Shown piece by piece: positions 25,374 through 33,638 of a stretch of 64,000 nucleotides of DNA. Within the stretch, counting starts at the first letter, position 1. Every line of letters begins with the position of its first letter. The DNA comes from DASUKM01 sp036278735 (GTDB taxonomy: Bacteria > Acidobacteriota > Vicinamibacteria > Vicinamibacterales > 2-12-FULL-66-21). Location: assembly GCA_036278735.1 (NCBI GenBank), contig DASUKM010000010.1:15532-79531 (forward strand), written 5' to 3'. The notes beneath the pieces are model-generated. The model saw only the letters and a program-made list of their open reading frames with translations. It did not search any database and had not been told where the DNA came from. The translations under genes and the position numbers were made by a program.

Positions 25374-26951
25374 ATGCTGAAACGCGTGCTCGGACTCCTC
25401 GGCTGGCTCGGCGTCGCACTGGTCTTCGCGGCGGTCGCGATTCGGTTCCTCGAACCCGGGTGGCAGCCGTATTACAACTGGCTGGCAATCGCGGGGCTCG
25501 CCCTGACGCTGCTCTACGTGCTGGGCCAGTGGCGCGAAATCGCCCGCGCCTTTGCCGGCCGGCAGGCGCGGTTCGGATCCCTCGCCGCCGCGAGCGTCGT
25601 GATCGTGCTGGCCATTCTGGTGGCGATCAACTATCTCGCCTCGCGCCACGACAAGCGCTGGGACCTCACCGCGACGAAGCAGTACTCGCTGTCGGATCAG
25701 ACGAAGAAGGTGCTGCACGACCTGACCAAGCCGGTGCACATCCGCGTGTTCGCGCAGAGCGAGGACTTCCAGCGGTTCCACGACCGCCTCGACGAATACC
25801 AGTACGCCTCGCCGCAGGTCAGCATCGACTACATCGACGTGCTGAAGAAGCCGGCGATGGCCAACCAGTACGGCGTGCAGCAGGCCGGCACGGTCGTGAT
25901 CGAGTACCAGGGGCGCACCGAAAAAGCGACGACCGACGACGAGCAGGCGCTGACCAACGCGCTCATCAAGGCGGTGGAGGGGCGCACGCCGAAGGTCTAC
26001 TTCACGCAGGGGCACGGCGAGCGCGACACCGCCGGCGCCGACCGCGCCGGCTACAACGCGGTCACCTCCGCGCTGACGTCGAGCAACTTCGTCGTCGACA
26101 AGGTGGTGCTCGCGCAGAAGGGCTCGGTGCCCGCCGACTGCGACGTGCTCGTGATCGCCGGCCCCAAGACCGACTTCCTGCCGGGCGAGATCGACATGCT
26201 CAAACGCTATCTCGCCAGGGGCGGCAAGGTGCTCTTCCTGCTCGATCCCCCCGACACCGCCGACAAGTCGCCGCTGCCCGACCTGGTGGCGCTGCTGAGG
26301 AACTGGGACATCAACCTCGGCACCGACGTCGTCGTCGACGTGAGCGGCGTCGGCCAGTTGTTCGGCGCCGATGCCTCCGTGCCCGTCGCGGCGAGCTACG
26401 GGGCGCATCCGATCACCGACAACTTCAAGGTGATGACCGCCTACCCGCTCGCGCGGTCGGTCGACGTGATCCAGGGGGGGGTGGACGGCCACAACGCGCA
26501 GTCGATCATCTCGACGAGCCCGAGCAGCTGGGCCGAGACAGACATCAAGACGCTGACGACGACCGGCAAGGTGTCGCGCGATCTCGACAAGGGGGACAAG
26601 GCCGGCCCGATCTCGCTCGGGGCCGCCGTCTCGGCCCCCGCGGCGGAAGCGCCGCCGGCGTCCAAGGGTGCCGACGACAACAAGCCCGAAACCCGCCTCG
26701 TCGCGATCGGCGACTCGGACTTCGCGAGCAACGGCGCGCTGGGGATCCAGGGCAATCGCGATCTGTTCCTGAACACCATCAACTGGCTCGCTCAGCAGGA
26801 AAACCTGATTTCCATCCGCCCGCACGAGGCGGGCGATCGCCGGATCACGATGACGGCCGACCAGGAGCGCCGGCTCTTCTTCCTCACCGTCCTGATCGTG
26901 CCCGCCCTGATCCTGCTGGCCGGCGTGCAGACCTGGTGGAGGAGGCGGTAG
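25374..26951 (+). CDS. GldG-like ABC-transporter auxiliary protein
   Basis: A 525-residue protein with two N-terminal helices, a third near 68-90 before NYLASRHDKRWDLTATKQYSLSDQT, a long extracytoplasmic region, and a C-terminal helix (LTVLIVPALILLAGVQTWW). ATKQYSLSDQTKKVL and the middle VYFTQGHGERD and DVLVIAGPKTDFLPGE are characteristic of the GldG/DUF4350-like family (ABC_transp_aux). In Bacteroidetes GldG works with GldA and GldF in gliding; outside that group, related complexes occur without gliding. Confidence 0.82.
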   Translation: MLKRVLGLLGWLGVALVFAAVAIRFLEPGWQPYYNWLAIAGLALTLLYVLGQWREIARAFAGRQARFGSLAAASVVIVLAILVAINYLASRHDKRWDLTATKQYSLSDQTKKVLHDLTKPVHIRVFAQSEDFQRFHDRLDEYQYASPQVSIDYIDVLKKPAMANQYGVQQAGTVVIEYQGRTEKATTDDEQALTNALIKAVEGRTPKVYFTQGHGERDTAGADRAGYNAVTSALTSSNFVVDKVVLAQKGSVPADCDVLVIAGPKTDFLPGEIDMLKRYLARGGKVLFLLDPPDTADKSPLPDLVALLRNWDINLGTDVVVDVSGVGQLFGADASVPVAASYGAHPITDNFKVMTAYPLARSVDVIQGGVDGHNAQSIISTSPSSWAETDIKTLTTTGKVSRDLDKGDKAGPISLGAAVSAPAAEAPPASKGADDNKPETRLVAIGDSDFASNGALGIQGNRDLFLNTINWLAQQENLISIRPHEAGDRRITMTADQERRLFFLTVLIVPALILLAGVQTWWRRR

Positions 26952-28256
26952 ATGGGCAGAGGGTGGAGTGTTCTCGTTCTCCTGGTGATCGCGGTGGCGC
27001 TGGGCGGCTACGCGTATTACGACTCGAAGCAGCCCCCCCCGACCGAGAAGAAGCTCGAGAAGGTGTTCACCGGCGTCGAGGCGGACAAGATCGATCAGGT
27101 CACGATCAAGCCGGAATCCGGTGAGCGCACGACCGCGCAGAAGCAGTCCGGCGACTGGCATCTCACCTCGCCGGAAGCCGCCAAGGCGGACGCCGGCGAA
27201 CTGTCCGGGATCACCAGCAGCCTCTCGTCGCTCGAGGTGCAGCGCGTGGTGGACGACAAACCGTCGGATCTGAAGCCCTACGGTCTCGCGACCCCGCGCA
27301 TCGTGGTCGATTTCTCGGCCGGCGGCAAGAAGCACGAGCTGCAGATCGGCCAGAAAACGCCGACGGGGTCGGACCTGTACGCGAAGGTGCCCGACAATCC
27401 GCGTGTCTTCCTCGTGTCGTCGTACCTGGAGGGCACCTTCAACCGGAAACCGTTCGACCTGCGCGACAAGTCGATTCTGAACGTCGATCGCGATAAGGTC
27501 GACACCCTCGACATCCAGACGTCGAATCGGCATCTGACGTTCGCGAAGAGCGGCAGCGACTGGAAGATCACGTCGCCGGTGTCCGCTCCGGCCGACTTCA
27601 ACGCGGTCGACGGCCTGGTGGGCCGGCTGAACACGACCCAGATGAAGGCCATCACCGCCGCCGACCCGAAGGACCTGAAGCCGTACGGCCTCGACGAGCC
27701 GGACGTCACCGTGAAGCTCGCGGCGGGCAGTTCCCAGGCGGCGCTCGCCATCGGGAAGACCGCCGGCGACGCGCTGGTCTACGCGAAGGATCTGTCGCGC
27801 CCGATGGTGTTCACGATCGACGCGTCGCTCGTGAGCGATCTGAAGAAGGGAGCGGACGACTTCCGCCTGAAGGATCTGTTCAACGCGCGGGCGTTCAACA
27901 CCACGCGCGTCCAGATCGTCCGCAACGGCCAGACGACGGTGTTCGAGAAGTCCGGCGAAAAGTGGAAGGAAACGGCCCCCGCGAAGAAGGACGCCGACAC
28001 CGCCAAGGTCGACGCGCTCGTGACCGCGCTGACCGGCACCCACGCGACCTCGTTCGTCGCCGCGACGAAAGACACGGGACTCGACGAGCCGGAACTGACC
28101 GCGACGCTCCAGACCGACGACGGCAAGCACGAAGAGGTCGCCTTCGGGAAGCACGGCAGCGACGTCTTCGCACGGCGCGACGGCGAAGCCGGTGCCGCGA
28201 AGATTGACGCCGCGACGCTCGACGGCATCGTCAAGGCGATCGAGGCGCTGAAATAA
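26952..28256 (+). CDS. DUF4340-domain protein
   Basis: A 434-residue protein with an N-terminal membrane anchor (GWSVLVLLVIAVALGGYAYY) and repeated DUF4340 units: FTGVEADKIDQVTIKPESGE, DLKPYGLATPRIVVDF, DRDKVDTLDIQTSNRHLTFAKSG, then again DLKPYGLDEPDVTVKL and TGLDEPELTATLQTDD. The family is nearly always found after GldG-like genes and presumably forms an extracytoplasmic partner of that transporter. It starts directly after the GldG-like stop. Function unproven. Confidence 0.8.
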   Translation: MGRGWSVLVLLVIAVALGGYAYYDSKQPPPTEKKLEKVFTGVEADKIDQVTIKPESGERTTAQKQSGDWHLTSPEAAKADAGELSGITSSLSSLEVQRVVDDKPSDLKPYGLATPRIVVDFSAGGKKHELQIGQKTPTGSDLYAKVPDNPRVFLVSSYLEGTFNRKPFDLRDKSILNVDRDKVDTLDIQTSNRHLTFAKSGSDWKITSPVSAPADFNAVDGLVGRLNTTQMKAITAADPKDLKPYGLDEPDVTVKLAAGSSQAALAIGKTAGDALVYAKDLSRPMVFTIDASLVSDLKKGADDFRLKDLFNARAFNTTRVQIVRNGQTTVFEKSGEKWKETAPAKKDADTAKVDALVTALTGTHATSFVAATKDTGLDEPELTATLQTDDGKHEEVAFGKHGSDVFARRDGEAGAAKIDAATLDGIVKAIEALK

Positions 28257-29758
28257 TTCGACGCCCACTCCCGGCAATCGCCGTCTCCGCCGCCCTGACG
28301 CTCGGGGCCGGCTGCGCGTCGCACCCGCGTCCCGCGGTGCCGTCGGCGCACGCCTCTTCACCCGCCGAGCGCGGGTTGGCGACCGATCTCTCCCACATCT
28401 TCAACGCACCCGTCATGGCCCAGGGGCTCTGGGGCGTCGAGGTGCGCTCGCTCGACACCGGCCGGACGCTCTACGAGCTGAACGCGCGCAAGCTGATGAT
28501 GCCGGCGTCGAACATGAAGATCGTGACGCTCGCGGCCGCCGCCCAGACGCTCGGATGGGATTACCGGTTCACCACCGCGCTGGAAACGACGGCCCCGGTC
28601 AGCGACGGCGTCCTCGAGGGAGACCTCGTCGTGCGCGGGACGGGCGACCCGAGCATCAACAGCCGCCAGCAGCGCGATGCGGCAGTGCTCGACGAATGGG
28701 CCGCGGCGCTGAAGAATGAGGGCATCGTCCGGATTGCCGGACGGGTCGTCGGCGACGACAACGCCTTCGACGATCGGCCGCTCGGCGCCGGCTGGTCGTG
28801 GGACGACCTGCAGTACGGCTATGCCGCGCCGGTCGGCGCGCTCGAATTCGACGAGAATGCCGCCACGCTGGACGTCCGGCCCGGTCTCGCCGCCGGAGAC
28901 ATCACGACCGCCGAGCTGACGCCCGGCAGCGGCCTGACCATTTTGAACCGCGCCTACACCGGCGCGCCGGGATCCGTCGACACGATCGAGTTCGTGCGAC
29001 ACACCGATCGACCGATGCTCGAACTCACGGGGTCGCTGGCGGTCGATGCGAAGCCCGCGGCCTTCGAGGTCGCGGTCGTGAATCCCACCGTCTACTTCGC
29101 GCAGTCGGTGAAGGACGGGCTCGCGCTCCGGGGCATCGAGGTGGACGGGGACGCCGTCGATGGCGACGACGTCCTCGACGCGCCGCCCCCGGGCACGCGG
29201 CGGATCCTGACCGCCGCGTCGTCGCCGCCGCTGCGCGACATCGCGACGGTGATGATGAAAGTGAGCCAGAACCTGTACGCCGAAACGCTGCTGAAGGCGA
29301 TCGGGGCGGCGACGGCAGGCCTGGGGACCGCGGACGGCGGGCGCCTGGGCGTCCGGACGATTCTGGCCGCATGGGGCATTCCGCCGACGACGTTCGTGCA
29401 ACTCGACGGGTCCGGGCTGTCGCGGTACGACTACGTGACGGCGGACATGCTCGTCACGATCCTCGCCCACATGGCCGCCGATCCGCGGCATCACGACGCG
29501 TTCATGGCCACACTGCCAATCGCGGGGCAGGACGGCACGCTGAGGAGCCGCCTGAAGCACACGCGCGCGGAAGCGAACGCGATCGCCAAGACCGGATCCA
29601 TGGCCAACACGCGGGCGCTCTCCGGCTACGTTCGGACGCGCGACGACGAGCTGCTGGCGTACTCGATCCTGGCCAACGCGTTCGACATCCCTGCCACGAC
29701 CGTGAACTGGATCGCCGACCTCGCCGTCGAGACCCTCTCGAATTTCACACGCCGGTAG
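28256..29758 (+). CDS. dacB: DacB/PBP4-type D-Ala-D-Ala carboxypeptidase, probable lipoprotein
   Basis: A penicillin-binding protein with PASNMK (the SxxK catalytic site), LDGSGLSRYD (second motif) and AKTGSM (KTG), in the usual S13/PBP4 order with the inserted domain between the first two. It trims or cleaves peptidoglycan cross-bridges. The first conventional start is GTG 28337, but the frame continues upstream to ATT 28256, overlapping the preceding stop. From there it reads M-RRPLPAIAVSAALTLGAGC, an excellent lipoprotein signal with Cys 20, with GAGG ten bases before. I therefore favour the rare ATT start; no ATG, GTG or TTG exists upstream of the signal peptide. If wrong, the protein begins at 28337 without export signal, which would be odd for this enzyme. 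Confidence 0.8.
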   Translation: MRRPLPAIAVSAALTLGAGCASHPRPAVPSAHASSPAERGLATDLSHIFNAPVMAQGLWGVEVRSLDTGRTLYELNARKLMMPASNMKIVTLAAAAQTLGWDYRFTTALETTAPVSDGVLEGDLVVRGTGDPSINSRQQRDAAVLDEWAAALKNEGIVRIAGRVVGDDNAFDDRPLGAGWSWDDLQYGYAAPVGALEFDENAATLDVRPGLAAGDITTAELTPGSGLTILNRAYTGAPGSVDTIEFVRHTDRPMLELTGSLAVDAKPAAFEVAVVNPTVYFAQSVKDGLALRGIEVDGDAVDGDDVLDAPPPGTRRILTAASSPPLRDIATVMMKVSQNLYAETLLKAIGAATAGLGTADGGRLGVRTILAAWGIPPTTFVQLDGSGLSRYDYVTADMLVTILAHMAADPRHHDAFMATLPIAGQDGTLRSRLKHTRAEANAIAKTGSMANTRALSGYVRTRDDELLAYSILANAFDIPATTVNWIADLAVETLSNFTRR

Positions 29759-29799
29759 TTGGGCTTTGGGCTTTGGGCTTTGGGCTTTGGGCTTTGGGA
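29759..29799. repeat. GGGCTTT heptamer array
   Basis: Five to six perfect GGGCTTT units follow the dacB stop codon immediately. Same unit as at 10191 and 36355. Confidence 0.9.
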
Positions 29800-29841
29800 G
29801 GTGCCGGCACAACGCTCGTTCTATCGCCATAGAATGATCAC

Positions 29842-30645
29842 GTGTCGAGATTCGTGGTCCTGCTGCTGGCGCTCGTGGCCGGCGTCGGCGCGGCGATCTG
29901 GTACTACCGATCGCCCGAGGCCGGTTCCGCGGCGATTCGCGTGGCGCGGCCGAGCGTGCGATTCCTCGACGACCTGACGAGCCAGAACCCCCGCGACGTC
30001 GAACGGGGCACGGCCGAAGTGCAGCAGCTCGGCACGTCGGCGCTGCCGGCCATCCGCGCCACGCTGCAGGACGATGGCGCGCCGCAGGAACGGCGCCGGG
30101 CCGCGCTCAAGGCGTGCGCGATCCTCGGCCCGAGCGCCGCCGAGGCCATTCCCGACATCATCGCGCTCCTGCAGGATCCGGAGTACGCCCCGGAAGCCGC
30201 GCTGGCCGCGAGCTTCATGGGCTCGCTCACCGTTGTCCCGCTCGAGCAGGCCTTCCACAATTCCGACGACGGGGTGGTCCGGCGTGAGGCGCTGCGATCG
30301 ATCGGCAAGCTGCGCGAGCGAGCGTCGATCGATCCGCAGCTGGTGCTTCCGCTGCTCTTCGAAGGACTCGCGGATCCGGATCCGTCCGTTCGCGAGATTG
30401 CGGTCACCTATCTCGGGATCGTCCGTGACGATCCGACGCACGCGGTGCCGGCGCTCGCCAAGGCGCTCGACGACGAAGATGCCGGCGTGCGGCGCGCGGC
30501 CGCGGTCGCGCTCGGCGCATACGGAGCGCTTGCCCAGGGGGCGGTCCCGGCCCTGCGGAAGGCGATGCGGGATCCGGACGAGGACGTGCGGCGTGAGGCC
30601 GGCCGGGCGCTCGTGCTCATTTCCGAGGGGACAAAGGGGGGCTGA
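29842..30645 (+). CDS. membrane-anchored HEAT-repeat protein
   Basis: A 267-residue protein from GTG 29842 with an N-terminal anchor (FVVLLLALVAGVGAAIWYY) and then HEAT/PBS-lyase-like repeats: LPAIRATLQDDGAPQERRRA, IPDIIALLQDPEYAPEAALA, PLLFEGLADPDPSVREIAVT, VPALAKALDDEDAGVRRAAA and VPALRKAMRDPDEDVRREAG. Such arrays mediate protein interaction; no catalytic residues are visible. It stands alone and converges on alaX. Confidence 0.75.
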   Translation: MSRFVVLLLALVAGVGAAIWYYRSPEAGSAAIRVARPSVRFLDDLTSQNPRDVERGTAEVQQLGTSALPAIRATLQDDGAPQERRRAALKACAILGPSAAEAIPDIIALLQDPEYAPEAALAASFMGSLTVVPLEQAFHNSDDGVVRREALRSIGKLRERASIDPQLVLPLLFEGLADPDPSVREIAVTYLGIVRDDPTHAVPALAKALDDEDAGVRRAAAVALGAYGALAQGAVPALRKAMRDPDEDVRREAGRALVLISEGTKGG

Positions 30646-30650
30646 CGCCG

Positions 30651-31871
30651 TCAGCGGCCGGCCGTCCCCCGCGCCGCCTCCCGCACCGTCTCGGCGACGT
30701 CCGCGGCGGGGGCGTTGATGCCACCGCCCTGCGCGAGTTCCGGCCGCCCCCCTCCCTTGCCGCCGAACGCCGAGACAGCGGCGCTGAGCAGCGCGCGGCA
30801 GTCGACGCCGGCGGCGGCGCCGCACGCGATCGCCACGGACGCCGGAGCGGGCTCGCTGACGACGACTGCGACGACGTCCGGCTGCTCCGCGAGACGGCCG
30901 GCGAGCGCCTTCAGCGCGTTCATGTCCCAGCCGGTCTCGACCGCGGTCACCAGCCGCACGGCGCCGACCGTCTCGGCTGATCCGATCAGAGCGGCCGCTT
31001 CGTGGCCCGCCAGCTCGGTCTGCAGATCCTTCACGTGACGGCGCAGACTCTTCGCGTCCGCCTGCACCCGTTCGATCGCGGAGGGCATTTCCGCGGGGGA
31101 GACGCTGAGCACCCGGAGGCTGGCGGCCATCGCGTCCCGCAGCGCGCGGAAGCCGTCGAGCGCGCGCCGGCCGCACAGGAACGTCACCCGCGAACCGCCG
31201 CGGAAGCGTTCGCTCGCGGCAATCGCGATCATGCCGATCGCGCCCGTCCGCGCGACGTGCGTCCCGCCGCACGCGGACAGATCGAAATCGGCGATGTCGA
31301 TCAGGCGCAGCGTGCCGGCGCGCGCGGACGGCTTGCGCAGCGAGAGCCGCGCCGCTTCGTCGGCGTCCACGAACCGGATCGCGACCGGACGGTCCTCCCA
31401 GACGATCCGGCAGGCTTCGTCCTCGACGGCCGTCAATTCGGCCGGCGAGACCTGGCGGGCGAGGTCGATCGTCGCCGACGCCGCGCCGAGATGAAAACTC
31501 TCGGTGCGAATGCCGAACAGCCGATCGAAGGCAGCCGAGAGCACGTGCTGGCCGGTGTGCTGCTGCATGTGATCGAAGCGCCGCGCCCAATCGATCGTGC
31601 CGTGCAAGCGGCCCGGCGGCGGCAGCTCGTCGACGACGTGCACGATCCGGCCGTCCTCCTCGTCGACGACGTCGACGACCCGCACGGCTGGCGCCGACGG
31701 GTCCGTCGCCGGCGTGAGCGCGCCGGTGTCGAAGGGCTGGCCGCCCGACGTGGGATAGAACGCCGTGCGGTCGAGCACGACGGCCGGACGTCCCTCGTGG
31801 GTCAGCGTCGCGACGACGGACGCGTCGAACTCTCCGAGGTACGGGTCGGCGTAATAGAGACGTTCGGTCAT
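30651..31871 (-). CDS. alaX: alanyl-tRNA editing protein AlaX, long form with DHHA1
   Basis: A 406-residue protein related to the editing part of AlaRS. The N-terminal half has FYPTSGGQPFDTG, the zinc/catalytic HTGQH (105-109) and CGGTH; the C-terminal half is a DHHA1 domain ending SAFGGKGGGRPELAQGGG, the usual DHHA1 signature. It should hydrolyse Ser- or Gly-tRNA(Ala) in trans. The class II synthetase core is absent, so it is a stand-alone editing factor. Overlaps the queC stop by four bases. Confidence 0.88.
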   Translation of the reverse strand: MTERLYYADPYLGEFDASVVATLTHEGRPAVVLDRTAFYPTSGGQPFDTGALTPATDPSAPAVRVVDVVDEEDGRIVHVVDELPPPGRLHGTIDWARRFDHMQQHTGQHVLSAAFDRLFGIRTESFHLGAASATIDLARQVSPAELTAVEDEACRIVWEDRPVAIRFVDADEAARLSLRKPSARAGTLRLIDIADFDLSACGGTHVARTGAIGMIAIAASERFRGGSRVTFLCGRRALDGFRALRDAMAASLRVLSVSPAEMPSAIERVQADAKSLRRHVKDLQTELAGHEAAALIGSAETVGAVRLVTAVETGWDMNALKALAGRLAEQPDVVAVVVSEPAPASVAIACGAAAGVDCRALLSAAVSAFGGKGGGRPELAQGGGINAPAADVAETVREAARGTAGR

Positions 31872-32554
31872 GAGCGAAGAGAGGTTGGATCGGCGACGCC
31901 CGCCTCGCGGAACCCGCGCGCGCGCAGCACGCAGCTGTCGCAGCGCCCGCAGGGGCCGCCGCCAGGGTCTGGATCGTAGCAGCTGTGCGTGAGCCCGTAG
32001 TCGAGGCCGAGCGCGACGCCGCGCTCGATAATCTGAGCTTTGCTCATGTGCAGCAGCGGCGCGAGGATCTGAATCGGCCGACCCTCGACGCCGGCGCGCG
32101 TCGCCAGCGCCGCGACACGCTCGAACGCCTGCAGGTACTCCGGCCGGCAGTCCGGATATCCGGAGTAGTCGAGCGCGTTCACGCCGATGACAATGGCGCG
32201 CGCCTCGATCACTTCCGCCCAGCCGAGCGCGAGCGAAAGGAAGATCGTGTTCCTCGCGGGAACGTACGTCGACGGAATCTCGGCCGTGTCGAGCGCGCGA
32301 TCCTTCGGCACCGCGCCGTCTCCGACGAGCGCGGAGCCGCCAATCGCGGAGAGGTTGACGTCGATCTCGAGCTGCCGAACGATCCCGAGCGCCTGTGCCA
32401 CCGCGCGCGACGCCTCGATCTCGCGCGCGTGCACCTGGCCGTACCGCACGGTAAGCGCGTACAGATCGTAGCCCTCGGCTCGGACGATCGCTCCCGCCGT
32501 ATACGAATCCAGCCCACCGCTCAAGAGCACGACCGCTCGGGACAAGTCAGTCAC
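31868..32554 (-). CDS. queC: 7-cyano-7-deazaguanine synthase
   Basis: A 228-residue PP-loop enzyme converting CDG to preQ0 for queuosine. P-loop SGGLDS is at 13-18; ARNTIFLSLALGWAE and DYSGYPDCRPEYLQAFE are QueC signatures; four zinc-binding Cys occur in CYDPDPGGGPCGRCDSC. The best start is GTG 32554 (MTDLSRAV), which lies inside a CCAGTNN heptamer array that also occupies the ribosome-binding region. queE is the next gene upstream. Confidence 0.92.
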   Translation of the reverse strand: MTDLSRAVVLLSGGLDSYTAGAIVRAEGYDLYALTVRYGQVHAREIEASRAVAQALGIVRQLEIDVNLSAIGGSALVGDGAVPKDRALDTAEIPSTYVPARNTIFLSLALGWAEVIEARAIVIGVNALDYSGYPDCRPEYLQAFERVAALATRAGVEGRPIQILAPLLHMSKAQIIERGVALGLDYGLTHSCYDPDPGGGPCGRCDSCVLRARGFREAGVADPTSLRS

Positions 32555-32598
32555 CAGTCACCAGTTGCCAGTTCCCAGTTGCCAGTTGCCAGTTCCCA
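32551..32598. repeat. CCAGTNN heptamer array over the queC start
   Basis: About seven units (CCAGTCA, CCAGTTG, CCAGTTC) run from the queC start codon back toward queE. Because it covers the translation-initiation region, changes in unit number would alter the leader of queC. Confidence 0.8.
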
Positions 32599-32625
32599 AA
32601 GCCTCTCTAAATTCCAAACCCCGAG

Positions 32626-33267
32626 TCACACTCCCCGCGTCTCCGGGCTCCAGATGTACTTGTGGGCCTGGAGCTGGAGGCGGACGGGCAGGCGATCCGC
32701 GAGGATCCACTCGGCCAGGGGTTTCGGTTCGAGGACGCCATGGACGGGAGAAAACAAAACCGCGGCCGCACGGCGCCCGAGGTCGTGGCGTCCGACGACG
32801 TCGCGCGCGTAGTCGTAGTCGGCGCGGTCGCGCAGCACGAACTTCACCTCGTCGCGCGGGCGGAGCCGATCGAGATTCTCCCAGCACATCTCGTCGGCTT
32901 CACCGCTGCCCGGACACTTGACGTCGAGGATCGTCACGACCGCCGGCGGCACGCGCGCGGTGCTGCGGTGACCGCCGGTCTCGAGCATCACCTCGTAGCC
33001 GGCCGCCAGCAGCCGCTCCATCAGCGGATACACGTCGGCCTGCAGAAGCGGTTCGCCGCCCGTCACCTCCACCAGGGGACAGCCGTAGCCGCGGACGCGA
33101 TCGAGGACGGCGTCGATCGCCATCTTCTGCCCCTCGTGGAACGCGTACGGCGTGTCGCACCACGTGCACCGCAGATCGCACGCCGTCAGCCGCACGAACA
33201 CGCACGGCCGCCCGCTGAACGACGACTCCCCCTGAATGGAGTGGAAGATCTCGTGGACGGTGAGCAT
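32626..33267 (-). CDS. queE: 7-carboxy-7-deazaguanine synthase (radical SAM)
   Basis: A 213-residue radical-SAM enzyme forming CDG from CPH4. The cluster motif is CDLRCTWC (CX3CX2C) at about residues 30-37, preceded by IFHSIQGESSFSGRPCVFVR, and VEVTGGEPLLQ supplies the GGE SAM motif. Together with queC and the distant queA it points to queuosine synthesis; queD is not in the window. ATG 33267 lies only a few bases after the likely start of transcription. Confidence 0.93.
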   Translation of the reverse strand: MLTVHEIFHSIQGESSFSGRPCVFVRLTACDLRCTWCDTPYAFHEGQKMAIDAVLDRVRGYGCPLVEVTGGEPLLQADVYPLMERLLAAGYEVMLETGGHRSTARVPPAVVTILDVKCPGSGEADEMCWENLDRLRPRDEVKFVLRDRADYDYARDVVGRHDLGRRAAAVLFSPVHGVLEPKPLAEWILADRLPVRLQLQAHKYIWSPETRGV

Positions 33268-33277
33268 GTAACCCTTT

Positions 33278-33296
33278 ATTTTAGCCCGAGTAGAAT
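33278..33296. promoter_or_regulatory. divergent -10 elements for queE and the ArsC-like gene
   Basis: On the plus strand TAGAAT (33291-33296) precedes ATG 33303 by six bases; on the minus strand TAAAAT (33283-33278) precedes the queE ATG 33267 by about ten. Both transcripts would have almost no leader. No -35 boxes of good quality are visible. Confidence 0.35.
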
Positions 33297-33302
33297 AGTC
33301 GG

Positions 33303-33638
33303 ATGCCGAAGCCGACCTTCTACTGGAAACCCACCTGAACGACGTGCCGCAATGCCAGAAGTTTTCTGGATACGCACCACGTAGACGTCGAGGAGCGCGA
33401 CATCAACCGCAACCCGCCCGACCGGGCCTTCCTCGAGAAGCATATCGACCGCGACCGCTTCCTCGACTACGTCAGCACGCGGAGCCCGGTCTGGAAGCAG
33501 CGGCCGCTGCCGCGGTCGAAGAAGGAAGCGATCGATCTGATGATGGAGAACCCGAACCTGATCAGGCGCCCGGTGCTGGTCAAGGGGACGAAGACCATTT
33601 TCGGGTTCGACAAAGAGGCGTACGCGAAGCTGGGATGA
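33303..33638 (+). CDS. ArsC/Spx-like protein with in-frame UGA, probable selenoprotein
   Basis: Reading through TGA at 33336-33338 gives a continuous 111-residue protein: MPKPTFYWKPT-U-TTCRNARS, then DVEERDINRNPPD, and RRPVLVKGTKTIFGFDKEAY near the end. This is the full ArsC/Spx thioredoxin-like fold, including the RRPV/T-K-x-x-FG end that holds the family's cis-Pro loop. The UGA (residue 12) stands exactly where relatives have the first Cys of CxTC; Cys 15 is kept. There is no in-frame start after the UGA until late in the domain. A hairpin fitting a bacterial SECIS follows, and the true stop overlaps the DUF72 start by four bases, which shows the downstream frame is translated. Likely a thiol/selenol redox or arsenate-reductase-like enzyme. 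The alternative is a Cys-to-stop mutation or sequencing error. Confidence 0.8.
33355..33369 (+). promoter_or_regulatory. bSECIS-like hairpin after the UGA codon
   Basis: CCAGAA-GTT-TTCTGG forms a perfect six-pair stem with a three-base loop starting with G. The loop begins 22 bases after the UGA, inside the 16-37 base range used to recognise bacterial SECIS elements. It is encoded with AGA, AGT and TTT, codons that are uncommon in the surrounding GC-rich genes, suggesting selection on RNA structure. Confidence 0.72.

Noticed and set aside
23653..28256. Gliding-motility locus because of GldA/F/G-like proteins
   Set aside because: Other gld and spr genes are absent, and Gld-like exporters with DUF4340 proteins occur widely in non-gliding bacteria.
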